The notes under the pieces were generated by a model. It saw nothing but the letters and a program-made list of their open reading frames with translations. It was not told the DNA's origin and made no database searches. DNA of 64,000 bases, taken from assembly GCA_934153675.1 (NCBI GenBank), contig CAKPFG010000004.1:1-64000 (forward strand), read 5' to 3'. This document shows positions 8,260 through 16,773 of the stretch, piece by piece. Numbering within the stretch: the first letter of the stretch is position 1; each line of letters opens with the position of its first letter. This stretch comes from an uncultured Bacilli bacterium (lineage in GTDB: Bacteria > Bacillota_I > Bacilli_A > RF39 > UBA660). Both the position numbers and the translations under genes were made by a program.

Positions 8260-9282
8260 ATGGAACATGCAATAAATTTAGAAAATTACAAAATTCATAC
8301 TGATTTAGCAATAGATGTTATTGATAATACCAATAGTTTGAATGGGGTAAAACAGACAATAAAAAATATTGATAATACAGTAGTAACAACTGTTTTTTTA
8401 GATAAAAAAAATAGTTTAGAAAAAAAAGAAGGTAATTATATTACTATTGAATTTGATGATATTACAGATACTAGTAATTATAAAAAGGTAAAAAAAGTAA
8501 TTAAAGCTTGTTTAAGTGATATGCTTATGAAAATGAAAATTAAAGATAGTGATAAGTGTTTATTTATTGGCCTTGGTAATGAAAAATCAACTCCCGATTC
8601 TTTAGGACCTAAGGTGTTTAGTGATATTATAGTAACTAGTCATATTTATGAAATGGGAAATTTAGATGATAATTATAGATCAGTAGCAGCAATAACACCA
8701 GGGGTTATGGGAACTACTGGTATTGATACTAGTGATATTATTGAAAGTATAGTAAAAAAGATAAAACCTGATTTTATAATTGTTGTAGATGCTTTAGCTA
8801 GTCAATCGGTCGATAGGGTAAATAAAACTGTTCAAATGACAGATACTGGAATACATCCTGGTAGTGGTATTGGTAATGAGAGAAAAGAAATAAGTAAGGA
8901 GTTATTAAATATACCTGTTCTTGCAATTGGTATTCCAACTGTAGTAGATGCAGTTGTTATTGTTTCAGATACTATTAATTATATGTATAAACATTATGTA
9001 TTTAATAAAGAGTATAGTAAAGATCCTAAGAGTAAATTAACTTTTAATAATGTTAATTATTTGAATAAAGATATTAAAATTGATGAAATAGATAAAGAAA
9101 AATTATTTGGTCTTATTGGGACATTAAACGATATAGAAACTAAAAAGCTTGTCAGTGAGGTTTTAACTCCTATTGGATATAATCTAATGGTTACTCCGAA
9201 AGAAATTGATTTTGTAATAGAAAAGTTAGCGATGTTAATATCAAGTAGTATTAATGAAACAATTCATAATTTATCAAATTAA
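8260..9282 (+). CDS. gpr: Germination protease (spore protease GPR)
   Basis: The A25 aspartic-type endopeptidase that degrades small acid-soluble spore proteins when an endospore germinates. The N-terminal TDLAIDV is the typical processing/recognition region. Family signatures follow: GLGNEKSTPDSLGP, TPGVMGTTGIDTSDII, VDALASQSVDRVNKTVQ and GIHPGSGIGNERKEIS; the Asp residues of the TPD and VDA motifs are the likely catalytic pair. At 340 residues it is of normal size (about 330-370 in Bacillus and Clostridium). The start ATG has GGTGAT 3 nt upstream. Its placement divergent to rpsT is conserved. Together with SpoVIF and the SpoVB-like gene it argues for a sporulating lineage. Confidence 0.93.
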   Translation: MEHAINLENYKIHTDLAIDVIDNTNSLNGVKQTIKNIDNTVVTTVFLDKKNSLEKKEGNYITIEFDDITDTSNYKKVKKVIKACLSDMLMKMKIKDSDKCLFIGLGNEKSTPDSLGPKVFSDIIVTSHIYEMGNLDDNYRSVAAITPGVMGTTGIDTSDIIESIVKKIKPDFIIVVDALASQSVDRVNKTVQMTDTGIHPGSGIGNERKEISKELLNIPVLAIGIPTVVDAVVIVSDTINYMYKHYVFNKEYSKDPKSKLTFNNVNYLNKDIKIDEIDKEKLFGLIGTLNDIETKKLVSEVLTPIGYNLMVTPKEIDFVIEKLAMLISSSINETIHNLSN

Positions 9283-9398
9283 GTTTGGATATATATTTAA
9301 TAATATTTTGTATTGCTATGAAAATATATAATAATATCTAAATTTTCTAACTTACAAGGAAGATTTTTATATTAATCTGTTTTAAATTTATATTTTAT

Positions 9399-9426
9399 AA
9401 TTAAAGATCAATTCTTTAATTTTTTT
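9399..9426 (+). terminator. Terminator downstream of gpr
   Basis: AATTAAAGA (9399-9407) and TCTTTAATT (9413-9421) form a perfect 9-bp stem running into TTTTTTT. It sits ~115 bp beyond the gpr stop, directly before the pilin promoter region. Confidence 0.7.
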
Positions 9427-9491
9427 ATTTAAAATACTTGCTAAAAGGGAATAAATATTATAAAATAATAATATAGTGTAGGAGGATATTT

Positions 9492-9908
9492 ATGAAAGTT
9501 AATAAGAAAGGTTTTACTTTAATTGAACTAGTAGCAGTATTAGTAATACTTGCCATCATTGCTCTTATTGTAGTGCCTATTGTGATTAGAATTATTAGTG
9601 ATGCAAAACGTTCTGCAAATGAAAGAAGTATTGATGCTTTTGGACGTAGTGTTGAATATACTATGGCACTTTATGCATTAAATAATAAAGGAGAATTTCC
9701 ACAAAAGTGTGATACTAATGAGTGTTATACGGAAGTTTTTGATAGTAATATGAAGGTTGTAGATAGAATCGCTGAAAAGATTGAGTATACTGGTTCTAAA
9801 GTTACTGATTGTAAAATAGAATTACCAAGTGATGGTTGTATAAAGATATCTAATTGTAAGTTAAATGGTAAAAAGGTAGATTATAATTTTAATGCTTGCA
9901 TTAAATAG
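9492..9908 (+). CDS. Type IV pilin-like protein (ComGC/PilA type)
   Basis: The N-terminus KKGFTLIELVAVLVILAIIA is a textbook class III prepilin signal: cleavage between Gly and Phe, Glu at +5, then one hydrophobic helix (~residues 7-28). The remainder (to residue 138) is a small globular domain with five cysteines (CDTNEC, TDC, DGC, SNC, ACIK region), probably forming disulfides outside the cell. The SD is AGGAGG just before ATG 9492. It is an orphan between gpr and der: the assembly ATPase is absent here and the inner-membrane platform and prepilin peptidase are encoded 53 kb away (62325 onward). Whether it is a competence pseudopilin or a true pilin is open. Confidence 0.85.
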   Translation: MKVNKKGFTLIELVAVLVILAIIALIVVPIVIRIISDAKRSANERSIDAFGRSVEYTMALYALNNKGEFPQKCDTNECYTEVFDSNMKVVDRIAEKIEYTGSKVTDCKIELPSDGCIKISNCKLNGKKVDYNFNACIK

Positions 9909-9933
9909 TGGTCTTTCTTTTTTTTTTAATTTT

Positions 9934-9955
9934 TGATATAATTTGTCTGGTGATG
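9934..9955 (+). promoter_or_regulatory. Extended -10 and SD of der
   Basis: TGATATAAT (9934-9942) ends 16 nt before ATG 9959. GGTGATG (9949-9955) is the SD, so the leader can only be about 10 nt. Confidence 0.55.
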
Positions 9956-9958
9956 TTT

Positions 9959-11266
9959 ATGAAAAGACCTGTTGTTGCCTTAGTTGGTAGACCAAATGTG
10001 GGTAAAAGTACAATCTTTAATAAATTAATAGGAAAAAAATTATCAATAATAGAAGATAGTCCGGGGGTAACTCGTGATCGTGTTTATGGTGTTGTAAAAA
10101 CAGATAATTATGAATTTCATTTAATAGATACTGGTGGTATTGAAAAAGATAACAATAACTTTAATTCTGAAATTAAGATTCAAGCATCTCTTGCTATTGA
10201 TGAGGCAGATGTTGTATTATTTGTTGTTGATGGTAAGGAAGGACTTACATCGGATGATTATATAGTTCGTGATATGCTTATTAAAATAGCTAATAAAGTT
10301 ATTGTAGTAATTAATAAATGTGATAGTAAAAAAATAAAAGAAAATGAGTATGAATTTTACTGTCTAGGATTTAACGATTATATTAAGGTTAGTGGAGAAC
10401 AGGGAGATGGAATTTATGAACTTTTAGAAAGTATTTATACTCATATTCCAAGGTATGAATCAGTAATAGATAATTCTATAAAATTTTCTATAATAGGTAG
10501 ACCAAATGTTGGCAAAAGTAGTTTAACAAATGCTATATTAAATCAAGAAAGATCTATAGTAAGTGATATATCAGGTACTACTCGTGATGCTATTGATACT
10601 AAATTTAAATATCATGGTGATGTTTTTACAGTTATAGATACAGCTGGAATGAGAAAAAAAGGTAGAGTGTATGAAAATGTTGAAAGATATAGTTTATTAC
10701 GCAGTATGAAAGCTATTGATAGATCAGATGTGTGTGTGCTTGTAATAGATGCTAAAGAGGGAATTGTAGAACATGATAAACATATAGCAGGATATATTCT
10801 TGATGCCAAAAAGCCTATAATAATTGCGGTTAATAAGTGGGATACAGTTTCAGATAAAGATCAGCAAATGAAGAAATGGCAAAATGATATAAAGGCTAAC
10901 TTTCAGTTTATGCCATATGCTAGGGTAGTATTTTTATCTGCTTTAACCAAAAGAAGAGTACAAACTATCATGCCTGAAATAATCAATGCTTATAATAATT
11001 CTAAAAGAGAAATTAAAACTAGTTTGTTAAATGATGTTATAACTGATGCTTATCAATTAAATATTCCCCCTTCATATAAGGGTAAAAGGTTAAAAATATA
11101 TTTTGCATCACAAGTAAGAACACAACCTCCAACTTTTAATATTCAGGTAAATAATAAAGGACTTATTCATTTTTCATATGAAAGATATTTAGAAAATAAA
11201 ATAAGAGAAGCATTTGATTTTACATCAACACCAATCGTACTTAATTTTAAAAATAAAGGAGAATAA
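9959..11266 (+). CDS. der: Ribosome-assembly GTPase Der (EngA)
   Basis: An essential GTPase for 50S subunit maturation. Two consecutive G domains are visible: GRPNVGKST / DTGG / NKCD and GRPNVGKSS / DTAGM / NKWD, followed by the C-terminal KH-like domain (PPTFNIQVNNKGLIHFSYERYLENKIREAF). Length is 435 residues, the normal family size. I place the start at 9959 (MKRPVVALVGRPN) because homologues begin there and GGTGAT is just upstream; an in-frame upstream ATG at 9953 would put its own start inside the SD. The next gene begins 4 bp after the stop. Confidence 0.95.
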   Translation: MKRPVVALVGRPNVGKSTIFNKLIGKKLSIIEDSPGVTRDRVYGVVKTDNYEFHLIDTGGIEKDNNNFNSEIKIQASLAIDEADVVLFVVDGKEGLTSDDYIVRDMLIKIANKVIVVINKCDSKKIKENEYEFYCLGFNDYIKVSGEQGDGIYELLESIYTHIPRYESVIDNSIKFSIIGRPNVGKSSLTNAILNQERSIVSDISGTTRDAIDTKFKYHGDVFTVIDTAGMRKKGRVYENVERYSLLRSMKAIDRSDVCVLVIDAKEGIVEHDKHIAGYILDAKKPIIIAVNKWDTVSDKDQQMKKWQNDIKANFQFMPYARVVFLSALTKRRVQTIMPEIINAYNNSKREIKTSLLNDVITDAYQLNIPPSYKGKRLKIYFASQVRTQPPTFNIQVNNKGLIHFSYERYLENKIREAFDFTSTPIVLNFKNKGE

Positions 11267-11270
11267 ATAT

Positions 11271-12386
11271 TTGGATTTTTATAAATTAAATGTTGAAGAT
11301 AAAGTTTATTTAAATCATCCAGATTCTAATATAATAAATTTCTTGAAGACAAAAAGAAATATTAGTGTTATATTTTTTTATGATGATTATAATAATATTT
11401 TTGATATAATTCATAAAACTGATATTGTGCCTTATATAAAAATAAATAGTAAAGAGTTATTTAATAAGTATTTATTTAATCATTTATCTTTAGTTAAAGA
11501 TAATATAATAATTGTTAATAAAAATAATTTTATAAAAATAAATGAATATATCAAATATGAAAAAACTCTTTTTTTGATGATAAAAGAAGCAAGTAAACTA
11601 TCCTGTTTAGAAAAATATTTGTATGCTTATAATATTGTTAAATCATTCAAAACATATAAAGAATCAAAAAACATAGATGATTGTAGGGATATTTACAAAA
11701 TTCTTAATAATGATTATATTGTATGTGTTGGTTATATAAATTTACTAAGTGATCTTTTAAATAAATTGCAAATAGAAAATACAAGCTATATAGTAGATGT
11801 TGTAGGAGGAAAACATAATAGACTTATTGTCAACATTCGAGATTTAAAATATAACGTAGATGGAATTTATATATCTGATCCTACGTTTGATAGAAGTTTT
11901 GATTTTGATTATTATAATCATGCTTTAATAACGCCTTTAGATTCAACCTATTTAAAAAGGCACGCTTATTTATCTATATCTTTAAAGGAACTGTTTTTCT
12001 TAAGAGAAATAGATGATTATTATACTTATTTAAATAAGTATTTAAAATATATTGATAATGATAAAAATATTCTTTTTTATGAAATAATAAATGAAATAAG
12101 TCATATAGATATTAATTACTATAATTATTTAAAAAATAAATATAAATCAGTTAATTCTAATAATATTAATTTAGCAATATTGGATATATATAAGTATATA
12201 ACAAGAAAAAATAATAATATGGTTGGCTGTAGTACATTTAAAAGTGTTATTAATTTTTTATATGATAAATTTTACGGATATAAAAATGTTTCTGATGAAG
12301 TTTCAAAAACATTAATACTGAATAACAAAAGACAAGATTGTAAATATTATATGAATAATCATCAATTCGATTTAACACAATATTAG
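11271..12386 (+). CDS. Transglutaminase-like superfamily protein
   Basis: A 372-residue soluble protein, start TTG 11271 with AAAGGAG 8 nt upstream, 4 bp after der and so in the same operon. The middle carries a putative papain-like triad: Cys in YIVCVGYINLLSDLL, His in GGKHNRLIVNI and Asp in YISDPTFD, in the order and spacing of transglutaminase-core domains. I see no signal peptide or membrane segment, so it probably acts in the cytoplasm, unlike the anchored relative at 6939-7847. The N-terminal ~120 residues and the C-terminal ~130 residues match nothing I recognise. The function is unknown. Confidence 0.65.
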   Translation: MDFYKLNVEDKVYLNHPDSNIINFLKTKRNISVIFFYDDYNNIFDIIHKTDIVPYIKINSKELFNKYLFNHLSLVKDNIIIVNKNNFIKINEYIKYEKTLFLMIKEASKLSCLEKYLYAYNIVKSFKTYKESKNIDDCRDIYKILNNDYIVCVGYINLLSDLLNKLQIENTSYIVDVVGGKHNRLIVNIRDLKYNVDGIYISDPTFDRSFDFDYYNHALITPLDSTYLKRHAYLSISLKELFFLREIDDYYTYLNKYLKYIDNDKNILFYEIINEISHIDINYYNYLKNKYKSVNSNNINLAILDIYKYITRKNNNMVGCSTFKSVINFLYDKFYGYKNVSDEVSKTLILNNKRQDCKYYMNNHQFDLTQY

Positions 12387-12418
12387 TTATTTTTCATATA
12401 CTAAATTAGGAGGGTTTT

Positions 12419-12661
12419 ATGGGGTTTTCTAATAAATTTTTTGATAGGGTAGAGAAAAAGACTAATGTAGGCAAAGATACAATTTTGAGTTTAGCTAAAA
12501 AGTTACAAGAAACAGATTTAAAAAATGAAGGATCATTAAGGGAAGTAATTCAAACATTATCCCAAGTTACAGGCAAAAATGTTACGAAAGAACAAGAAGA
12601 TAAAATTATAAATGCAGTCAAAAATGATAAGGTTCCTAAAAATATAGATAAAATGATTTAA
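12419..12661 (+). CDS. Stage VI sporulation protein F-like
   Basis: An 80-residue protein closely resembling the SpoVIF family: NKFFDRVEKKTNVGKDTILSLAKK, then LREVIQTLSQVTGKNVTKEQEDKIINA and VPKNIDKMI. In Bacillus SpoVIF is needed for late spore coat assembly downstream of GerE. The family is also found outside model sporulators, so it does not by itself prove spore formation. AGGAGG gives a strong SD. It lies 32 bp after the transglutaminase-like gene and is closed by a terminator over its stop codon. Confidence 0.85.
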   Translation: MGFSNKFFDRVEKKTNVGKDTILSLAKKLQETDLKNEGSLREVIQTLSQVTGKNVTKEQEDKIINAVKNDKVPKNIDKMI

Positions 12662-12683
12662 GTATAGTCATTTTTCTTTTTTT
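12651..12683 (+). terminator. Terminator folding over the spoVIF-like stop
   Basis: AAATGA (12651-12656) pairs with TCATTT (12668-12673); the stop TAA lies in the loop and a T-rich run follows. Confidence 0.55.
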
Positions 12684-12710
12684 ATATTATAATACTGTTT
12701 GGTGTTATTT

Positions 12711-14804
12711 ATGAAAAAAATTGAAATACTTGCTCCTGCAGGTAATATGGAATGTTTAAAAGCGGCTATTAGTGCTGGTGCAGATGCTGTTTATATTAGT
12801 GGTAAAAAATACGGGGCAAGAGCATTTGCTAATAATTTTGATGATGATGAGATAAAAGATGCTTTATATTATGCTCATTTAAGGGACGTTAAAATATATG
12901 TTACTGTTAATACATTAATTTATGAAAATGAAATGAAAGAATTTATATCTTATGTGTCTTTTCTTTATGAAAACGGAGTTGATGCTTTAATTATTCAAGA
13001 TATTGGTGCTATGGATTTAATAAGACAAATTTATCCTAAGTTAGAATTACATGCATCGACGCAAATGAACATCCATTCTTTACAAAGTGTTAAATTGCTT
13101 GAGAAGTTAAATATAAAAAGAGCTGTTTTGGCCCGCGAAGTTTCAATAGATGAAATAGATTATATTAAAAAAAATTCTAATATGGAACTTGAAGTATTTG
13201 TTCAAGGTGCATTATGTATGTGTTATTCAGGTTGTTGCCTTATGAGTAGTTTAATAGGTAATAGAAGTGGTAATCGTGGTACTTGTACTCAATGCTGTCG
13301 AATGAAATATAGTTTAATAAAAAATAATAAACCTGTTGGGTTAGAAAGTTATATTTTAAGTACTAAGGATTTAATGACATTAGATAATATAGGTAAATTA
13401 ATTGAAATTGGTGTTGATTCTATTAAAATAGAAGGAAGAATGAAAAGAAAAGAATATGTATATCTTGCGGTTAAGCTTTATCGTAAGGCTGTTGATTCTT
13501 ATCTTCAAACAGGAACTGTAAATATTACCCCAAATGATATTAAAGAATTACAAAAGTTATTTAATAGAAAATTTACAAAGGGTTTTTTATTTAACGAGGA
13601 TTATCATGACATAGTTAATAAATCTATGCCAAATCATATGGGTATTAAAGTAGGAAGTATTATATCAGTTAAAGAAAAATATTTTAAACTTAAACTTATA
13701 GATGATTTAAATATAAATGATGGTATTAGAATTGTTAATGATAATATTGGCTTTATAGTTACAAACATGTTTGTTAATGAAAAAAGATGTATAAGTGCTA
13801 AAAAAGGTGATATTGTAATGATAAAAAAGAAAATATATAATTTAGGTGATGTATATAAAACAACAGATTATAAACAACTTCAGGATATTGATAAAAGAAT
13901 AAAAGAAGATATTAAATTACCATTAAATATTAAGTTAATAGCTAAGTTAAATGAAAAATTAAAATTAATTTTAATTTATAATGATAAAAAAATAGAAGCA
14001 GAAAGTGATTATATTGTTATGAAAGCTTTAAATAGTGCTACTTTAAAAAATGATATATATATAAAATTAGCCAAGTTGAACGATACTGTTTATTATTTGA
14101 ATAATTTATCTTTAGATATAAGTGATAATATATTTATTCCATCAAGTGTTTTAAATAATTTAAGGAGAAAGGCAGTAGATTTACTTAATAAAAAGCGATT
14201 AAAAAAAACTTTTATCTTTAAATCTCAATATAAAAAGAATTTAAAAAATTATCCTATAGTACAAAAAAAATCTATTTTAATTGATAGTATATGTGAATTA
14301 CAAGGTTATGATGAAATATATAATTTAAAAGATACTTTAAATACTACTTTAAAGTTAAGTAGAATAATTACTAATCACCGTGATATTAATAAAAGAGTTT
14401 TAGTATCTGATTTGGGAAGTATTAATAAATATAAAGATGTAGTAACTGACTTTGGTCTTAATGTCGTAAATAGTTATAGCATTGCCTTTTTACATTCTCT
14501 TGGCGTAGATAAAGTTACATTGTCTTATGAACTTGATTATAACAATGTAAAAGATATAATAGAAAATTATCATAAAAGATATCATAAACATCCTAATGTG
14601 GAAGTTATTGTAAGTGGTTATTGTGAGGCTATGGTTTGTAAATATAAATTAGATGGGGATTATATTACAGATAGATTTAAGAATAAATTTAAAATAAAAA
14701 TAAGGGATAATTATATGTATATTTATGATTATAAAAAAAGAAATTTAAAAGATAATTATTATAATATAGGTGTTAATTGGATTAGATACAATGAAGAATA
14801 TTAA
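12711..14804 (+). CDS. U32 family peptidase-like protein (tRNA/rRNA hydroxylation type)
   Basis: A 697-residue protein of the peptidase U32 family. The signature is complete: KIEILAPAGNMECLKAAISAGADAVYISGKKYGARAFANNF, then the cysteine cluster CMCYSGCC and NRGTCTQCCR, which in studied members holds an Fe-S cluster. Characterised homologues (TrhP/YrrO for 5-hydroxyuridine in tRNA; RlhA for 23S rRNA) are RNA hydroxylation enzymes rather than collagenases. The TrhP reading is favoured because a TrmR-like methyltransferase, the next enzyme in that pathway, is encoded at 32981. The long C-terminal half makes it larger than the ~420-residue YrrO. The start is ATG 12711 with GGTGTT upstream and TATAAT at 12688-12693. 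Confidence 0.85.
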   Translation: MKKIEILAPAGNMECLKAAISAGADAVYISGKKYGARAFANNFDDDEIKDALYYAHLRDVKIYVTVNTLIYENEMKEFISYVSFLYENGVDALIIQDIGAMDLIRQIYPKLELHASTQMNIHSLQSVKLLEKLNIKRAVLAREVSIDEIDYIKKNSNMELEVFVQGALCMCYSGCCLMSSLIGNRSGNRGTCTQCCRMKYSLIKNNKPVGLESYILSTKDLMTLDNIGKLIEIGVDSIKIEGRMKRKEYVYLAVKLYRKAVDSYLQTGTVNITPNDIKELQKLFNRKFTKGFLFNEDYHDIVNKSMPNHMGIKVGSIISVKEKYFKLKLIDDLNINDGIRIVNDNIGFIVTNMFVNEKRCISAKKGDIVMIKKKIYNLGDVYKTTDYKQLQDIDKRIKEDIKLPLNIKLIAKLNEKLKLILIYNDKKIEAESDYIVMKALNSATLKNDIYIKLAKLNDTVYYLNNLSLDISDNIFIPSSVLNNLRRKAVDLLNKKRLKKTFIFKSQYKKNLKNYPIVQKKSILIDSICELQGYDEIYNLKDTLNTTLKLSRIITNHRDINKRVLVSDLGSINKYKDVVTDFGLNVVNSYSIAFLHSLGVDKVTLSYELDYNNVKDIIENYHKRYHKHPNVEVIVSGYCEAMVCKYKLDGDYITDRFKNKFKIKIRDNYMYIYDYKKRNLKDNYYNIGVNWIRYNEEY

Positions 14805-14841
14805 AAAAATTTTACTCTTTTATTAATGGAGTAAAATTTTT
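14805..14841 (+). terminator. Hairpin terminator after the U32 gene
   Basis: AAAAATTTTACTC (14805-14817) and GAGTAAAATTTTT (14829-14841) form a perfect 13-bp stem starting next to the stop codon. Confidence 0.65.
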
Positions 14842-15105
14842 AATTGCCTTAATTTATCATGTTTAATTACAAAACAAATTATAGAATTAGTAATTTTAGA
14901 AATTATTACATAATTATTTTTAACAATAGTAACGGTCATATTTTTAAAAAATTGCCATAAATCTATATCTTCTTTTATTTCATGGTATGAGACTTACTTA
15001 TAAATGCTCCTTTTGAATGTCTTAGAACTGGATTAACTATTATAGTATGGTGTGTAATTGTATATTTTATATAAAGCAAATAGCTGAATTTTTGCGTAAA
15101 AAGTA
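14842..15105. other. AT-rich intergenic stretch
   Basis: No gene, RNA or repeat that I can support lies here. Confidence 0.3.
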
Positions 15106-15134
15106 TTGACAATTATTAAATAAAATAGTAATAT
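15106..15134 (+). promoter_or_regulatory. Near-consensus promoter upstream of the rel leader
   Basis: TTGACA (15106-15111), a 17-bp spacer and TAATAT (15129-15134). It is the closest match to a consensus -35 in the window. Confidence 0.75.
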
Positions 15135-15164
15135 CTATTTAATATATTTTTGGGATGTGATTTT

Positions 15165-15203
15165 ATGTTTAAGAATGTACAATCAATTAATATTAATTTT
15201 TAA
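15165..15203 (+). CDS. Possible 12-residue leader peptide upstream of rel
   Basis: The frame ATG..TAA encodes MFKNVQSININF and is preceded by GGGATGTGA as SD. It lies between a strong promoter and a terminator and ends at the terminator's 5' arm. That layout is typical of a transcription attenuator, but it carries no run of a single amino acid codon. It could equally be chance within a small RNA. Confidence 0.35.
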   Translation: MFKNVQSININF

Positions 15204-15235
15204 AACACACTAAAATTTCTTTGTGTGTTTTTTAA
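15203..15235 (+). terminator. Terminator/attenuator before rel
   Basis: AAACACAC (15203-15210) pairs with GTGTGTTT (15223-15230), followed by a run of T. It lies 21 bp before the rel start codon, so rel transcription must read through it or start from a second promoter. Confidence 0.7.
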
Positions 15236-15255
15236 TATTTATATGGGGAGATTAT

Positions 15256-16680
15256 ATGACTTTAGAAAATTTATTGAATAATTTAAGAATGTATGATGAA
15301 AAAGAAATTGAACAAATAAAAAAAGCATATTATTATGCTGATTATTTACACAATGGTCAGTTTAGACAAAGTGGGGAAAAATATATTACCCATCCTTTAA
15401 ATGTTGCATATATTTTATCTGAGTTAAATGCTGATAGTAATACTATATGTGCTGGGTTATTGCACGATACAATCGAAGATACTAAAATAACAAAAGATGA
15501 TATTGCCAATGTCTTTAATAATGATATAGCTAAGCTAGTAGATGGTGTTACAAAACTTGCTAAGATGAATTTTTCATCGAAAGAGGATTTAAATAATGCT
15601 AATACCAGAAAAATTATTACAAGTATTACTACTGATGTTAGAATAATAATTATTAAACTTGCAGATAGATTACATAATATGCGTACACTTTCATTTAAAT
15701 CAAGATTTAAACAAAAGGAAAATGCGATAGAAACTATGGAAATTTTTGTCCCATTATCCTATTGTATTGGGGCTTATCGTATTAAATCAGAACTTGAAGA
15801 TTTGTCATTTCGATATTTAAAACCTGATATTTATAAAAAAACAATGGAAGAAAAAAGAAAAATAGAATATTTAAGTCGTAGCTGTTTGAATGAAATGTAT
15901 GAAAAAATAACTTGTTTATTAAATACTAAAAATATTACTAATAAAATAAAAGTTAGAACTAAAAATATATATGGAATATATAAAAGGCTTAATGAAGGTA
16001 AAAGATTATCTGATATTCATGATTTATTAGCTTTGAAAGTAATAGTTGATGAAATTGATAATTGTTATATGACACTTGGTTTAATACATAGTTTATATCA
16101 TCCTATAAATGATAGGTTTAAAGATTATATATGTAATCCCAAAACAAACATGTATAGGAGTTTACACACAACAGTATTTGGAGTAGATGAAAAGTTGGTA
16201 CAAGCTCAAATTAGAACATTTGATATGGATAAAATAGCTTCTTTAGGTCTTACAGCTTATTGGACTATGCAAAAAAATGCTAGATACATAATGCAAAAAG
16301 ATTTGCATGAAAAATTTCAATTTTTTAAGTCATTAACAGAAATTAATTCAATGTTTTTGAATAATCAAGATTTTGTTCATCAGGTAAAAAAGGAATTATT
16401 TTCTGATAAGGTTTATGTATATACACCAAAAGGAGATACAATTGAATTGCCTAAAGGATCAACGATTATTGACTTTGCTTATAAAATACATACAGAAATT
16501 GCAAATCATATGATAGGGGTATTAGTAAATGATAAAAATGTAGAATTTAACTATGTATTGCAAAATAAAGATAGAGTAAGAATTATTACAGATAGTAAAT
16601 TTTTAGGTCCTGATTTGAATTGGTTTTCTATTGCCCATACTAGTTTAGCTAAAAAGAAAATAAAGGAATTTAAAAAATAG
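15256..16680 (+). CDS. RelA/SpoT-family (p)ppGpp synthetase/hydrolase, short form
   Basis: Metabolises the stringent-response alarmone. The N-terminal HD hydrolase domain is intact (HNGQFRQSGEKYITHPLNVA, LLHDTIEDT, KLADRLHNMRTL). The synthetase domain follows (RTKNIYGIYKR, RFKDYICNPKTNMYRSLHT, QIRTFDMDKIA), then a TGS domain (VYTPKGDTIELPKGST). It stops at residue 474, just after TGS, whereas Rel of Bacillus has ~730 residues. The helical, zinc-finger and ACT/RRM regions that contact stalled ribosomes are missing. The ATG at 16680's frame start, 15256, is chosen for its GGGGAG SD. The gene sits behind a promoter-leader-terminator arrangement. Confidence 0.88.
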   Translation: MTLENLLNNLRMYDEKEIEQIKKAYYYADYLHNGQFRQSGEKYITHPLNVAYILSELNADSNTICAGLLHDTIEDTKITKDDIANVFNNDIAKLVDGVTKLAKMNFSSKEDLNNANTRKIITSITTDVRIIIIKLADRLHNMRTLSFKSRFKQKENAIETMEIFVPLSYCIGAYRIKSELEDLSFRYLKPDIYKKTMEEKRKIEYLSRSCLNEMYEKITCLLNTKNITNKIKVRTKNIYGIYKRLNEGKRLSDIHDLLALKVIVDEIDNCYMTLGLIHSLYHPINDRFKDYICNPKTNMYRSLHTTVFGVDEKLVQAQIRTFDMDKIASLGLTAYWTMQKNARYIMQKDLHEKFQFFKSLTEINSMFLNNQDFVHQVKKELFSDKVYVYTPKGDTIELPKGSTIIDFAYKIHTEIANHMIGVLVNDKNVEFNYVLQNKDRVRIITDSKFLGPDLNWFSIAHTSLAKKKIKEFKK

Positions 16681-16695
16681 TTTTTTTATATAAAT

Positions 16696-16724
16696 TTTGT
16701 ATATTGATACTTTAGTGCTATAAT
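16696..16724 (+). promoter_or_regulatory. Promoter of the glmS ribozyme-glmS transcript
   Basis: TTTGTA (16696-16701), 17 bp, then TATAAT (16719-16724), with an extended TGC. Confidence 0.7.
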
Positions 16725-16773
16725 TTATTTAGTTTATTAAAAAATAGGAGGGGAGATTTTTTTTAATAAATGA

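Noticed and set aside
12711..14804. Secreted collagenase
   Set aside because: There is no signal peptide and the U32 cysteine cluster points to the RNA-hydroxylation group.
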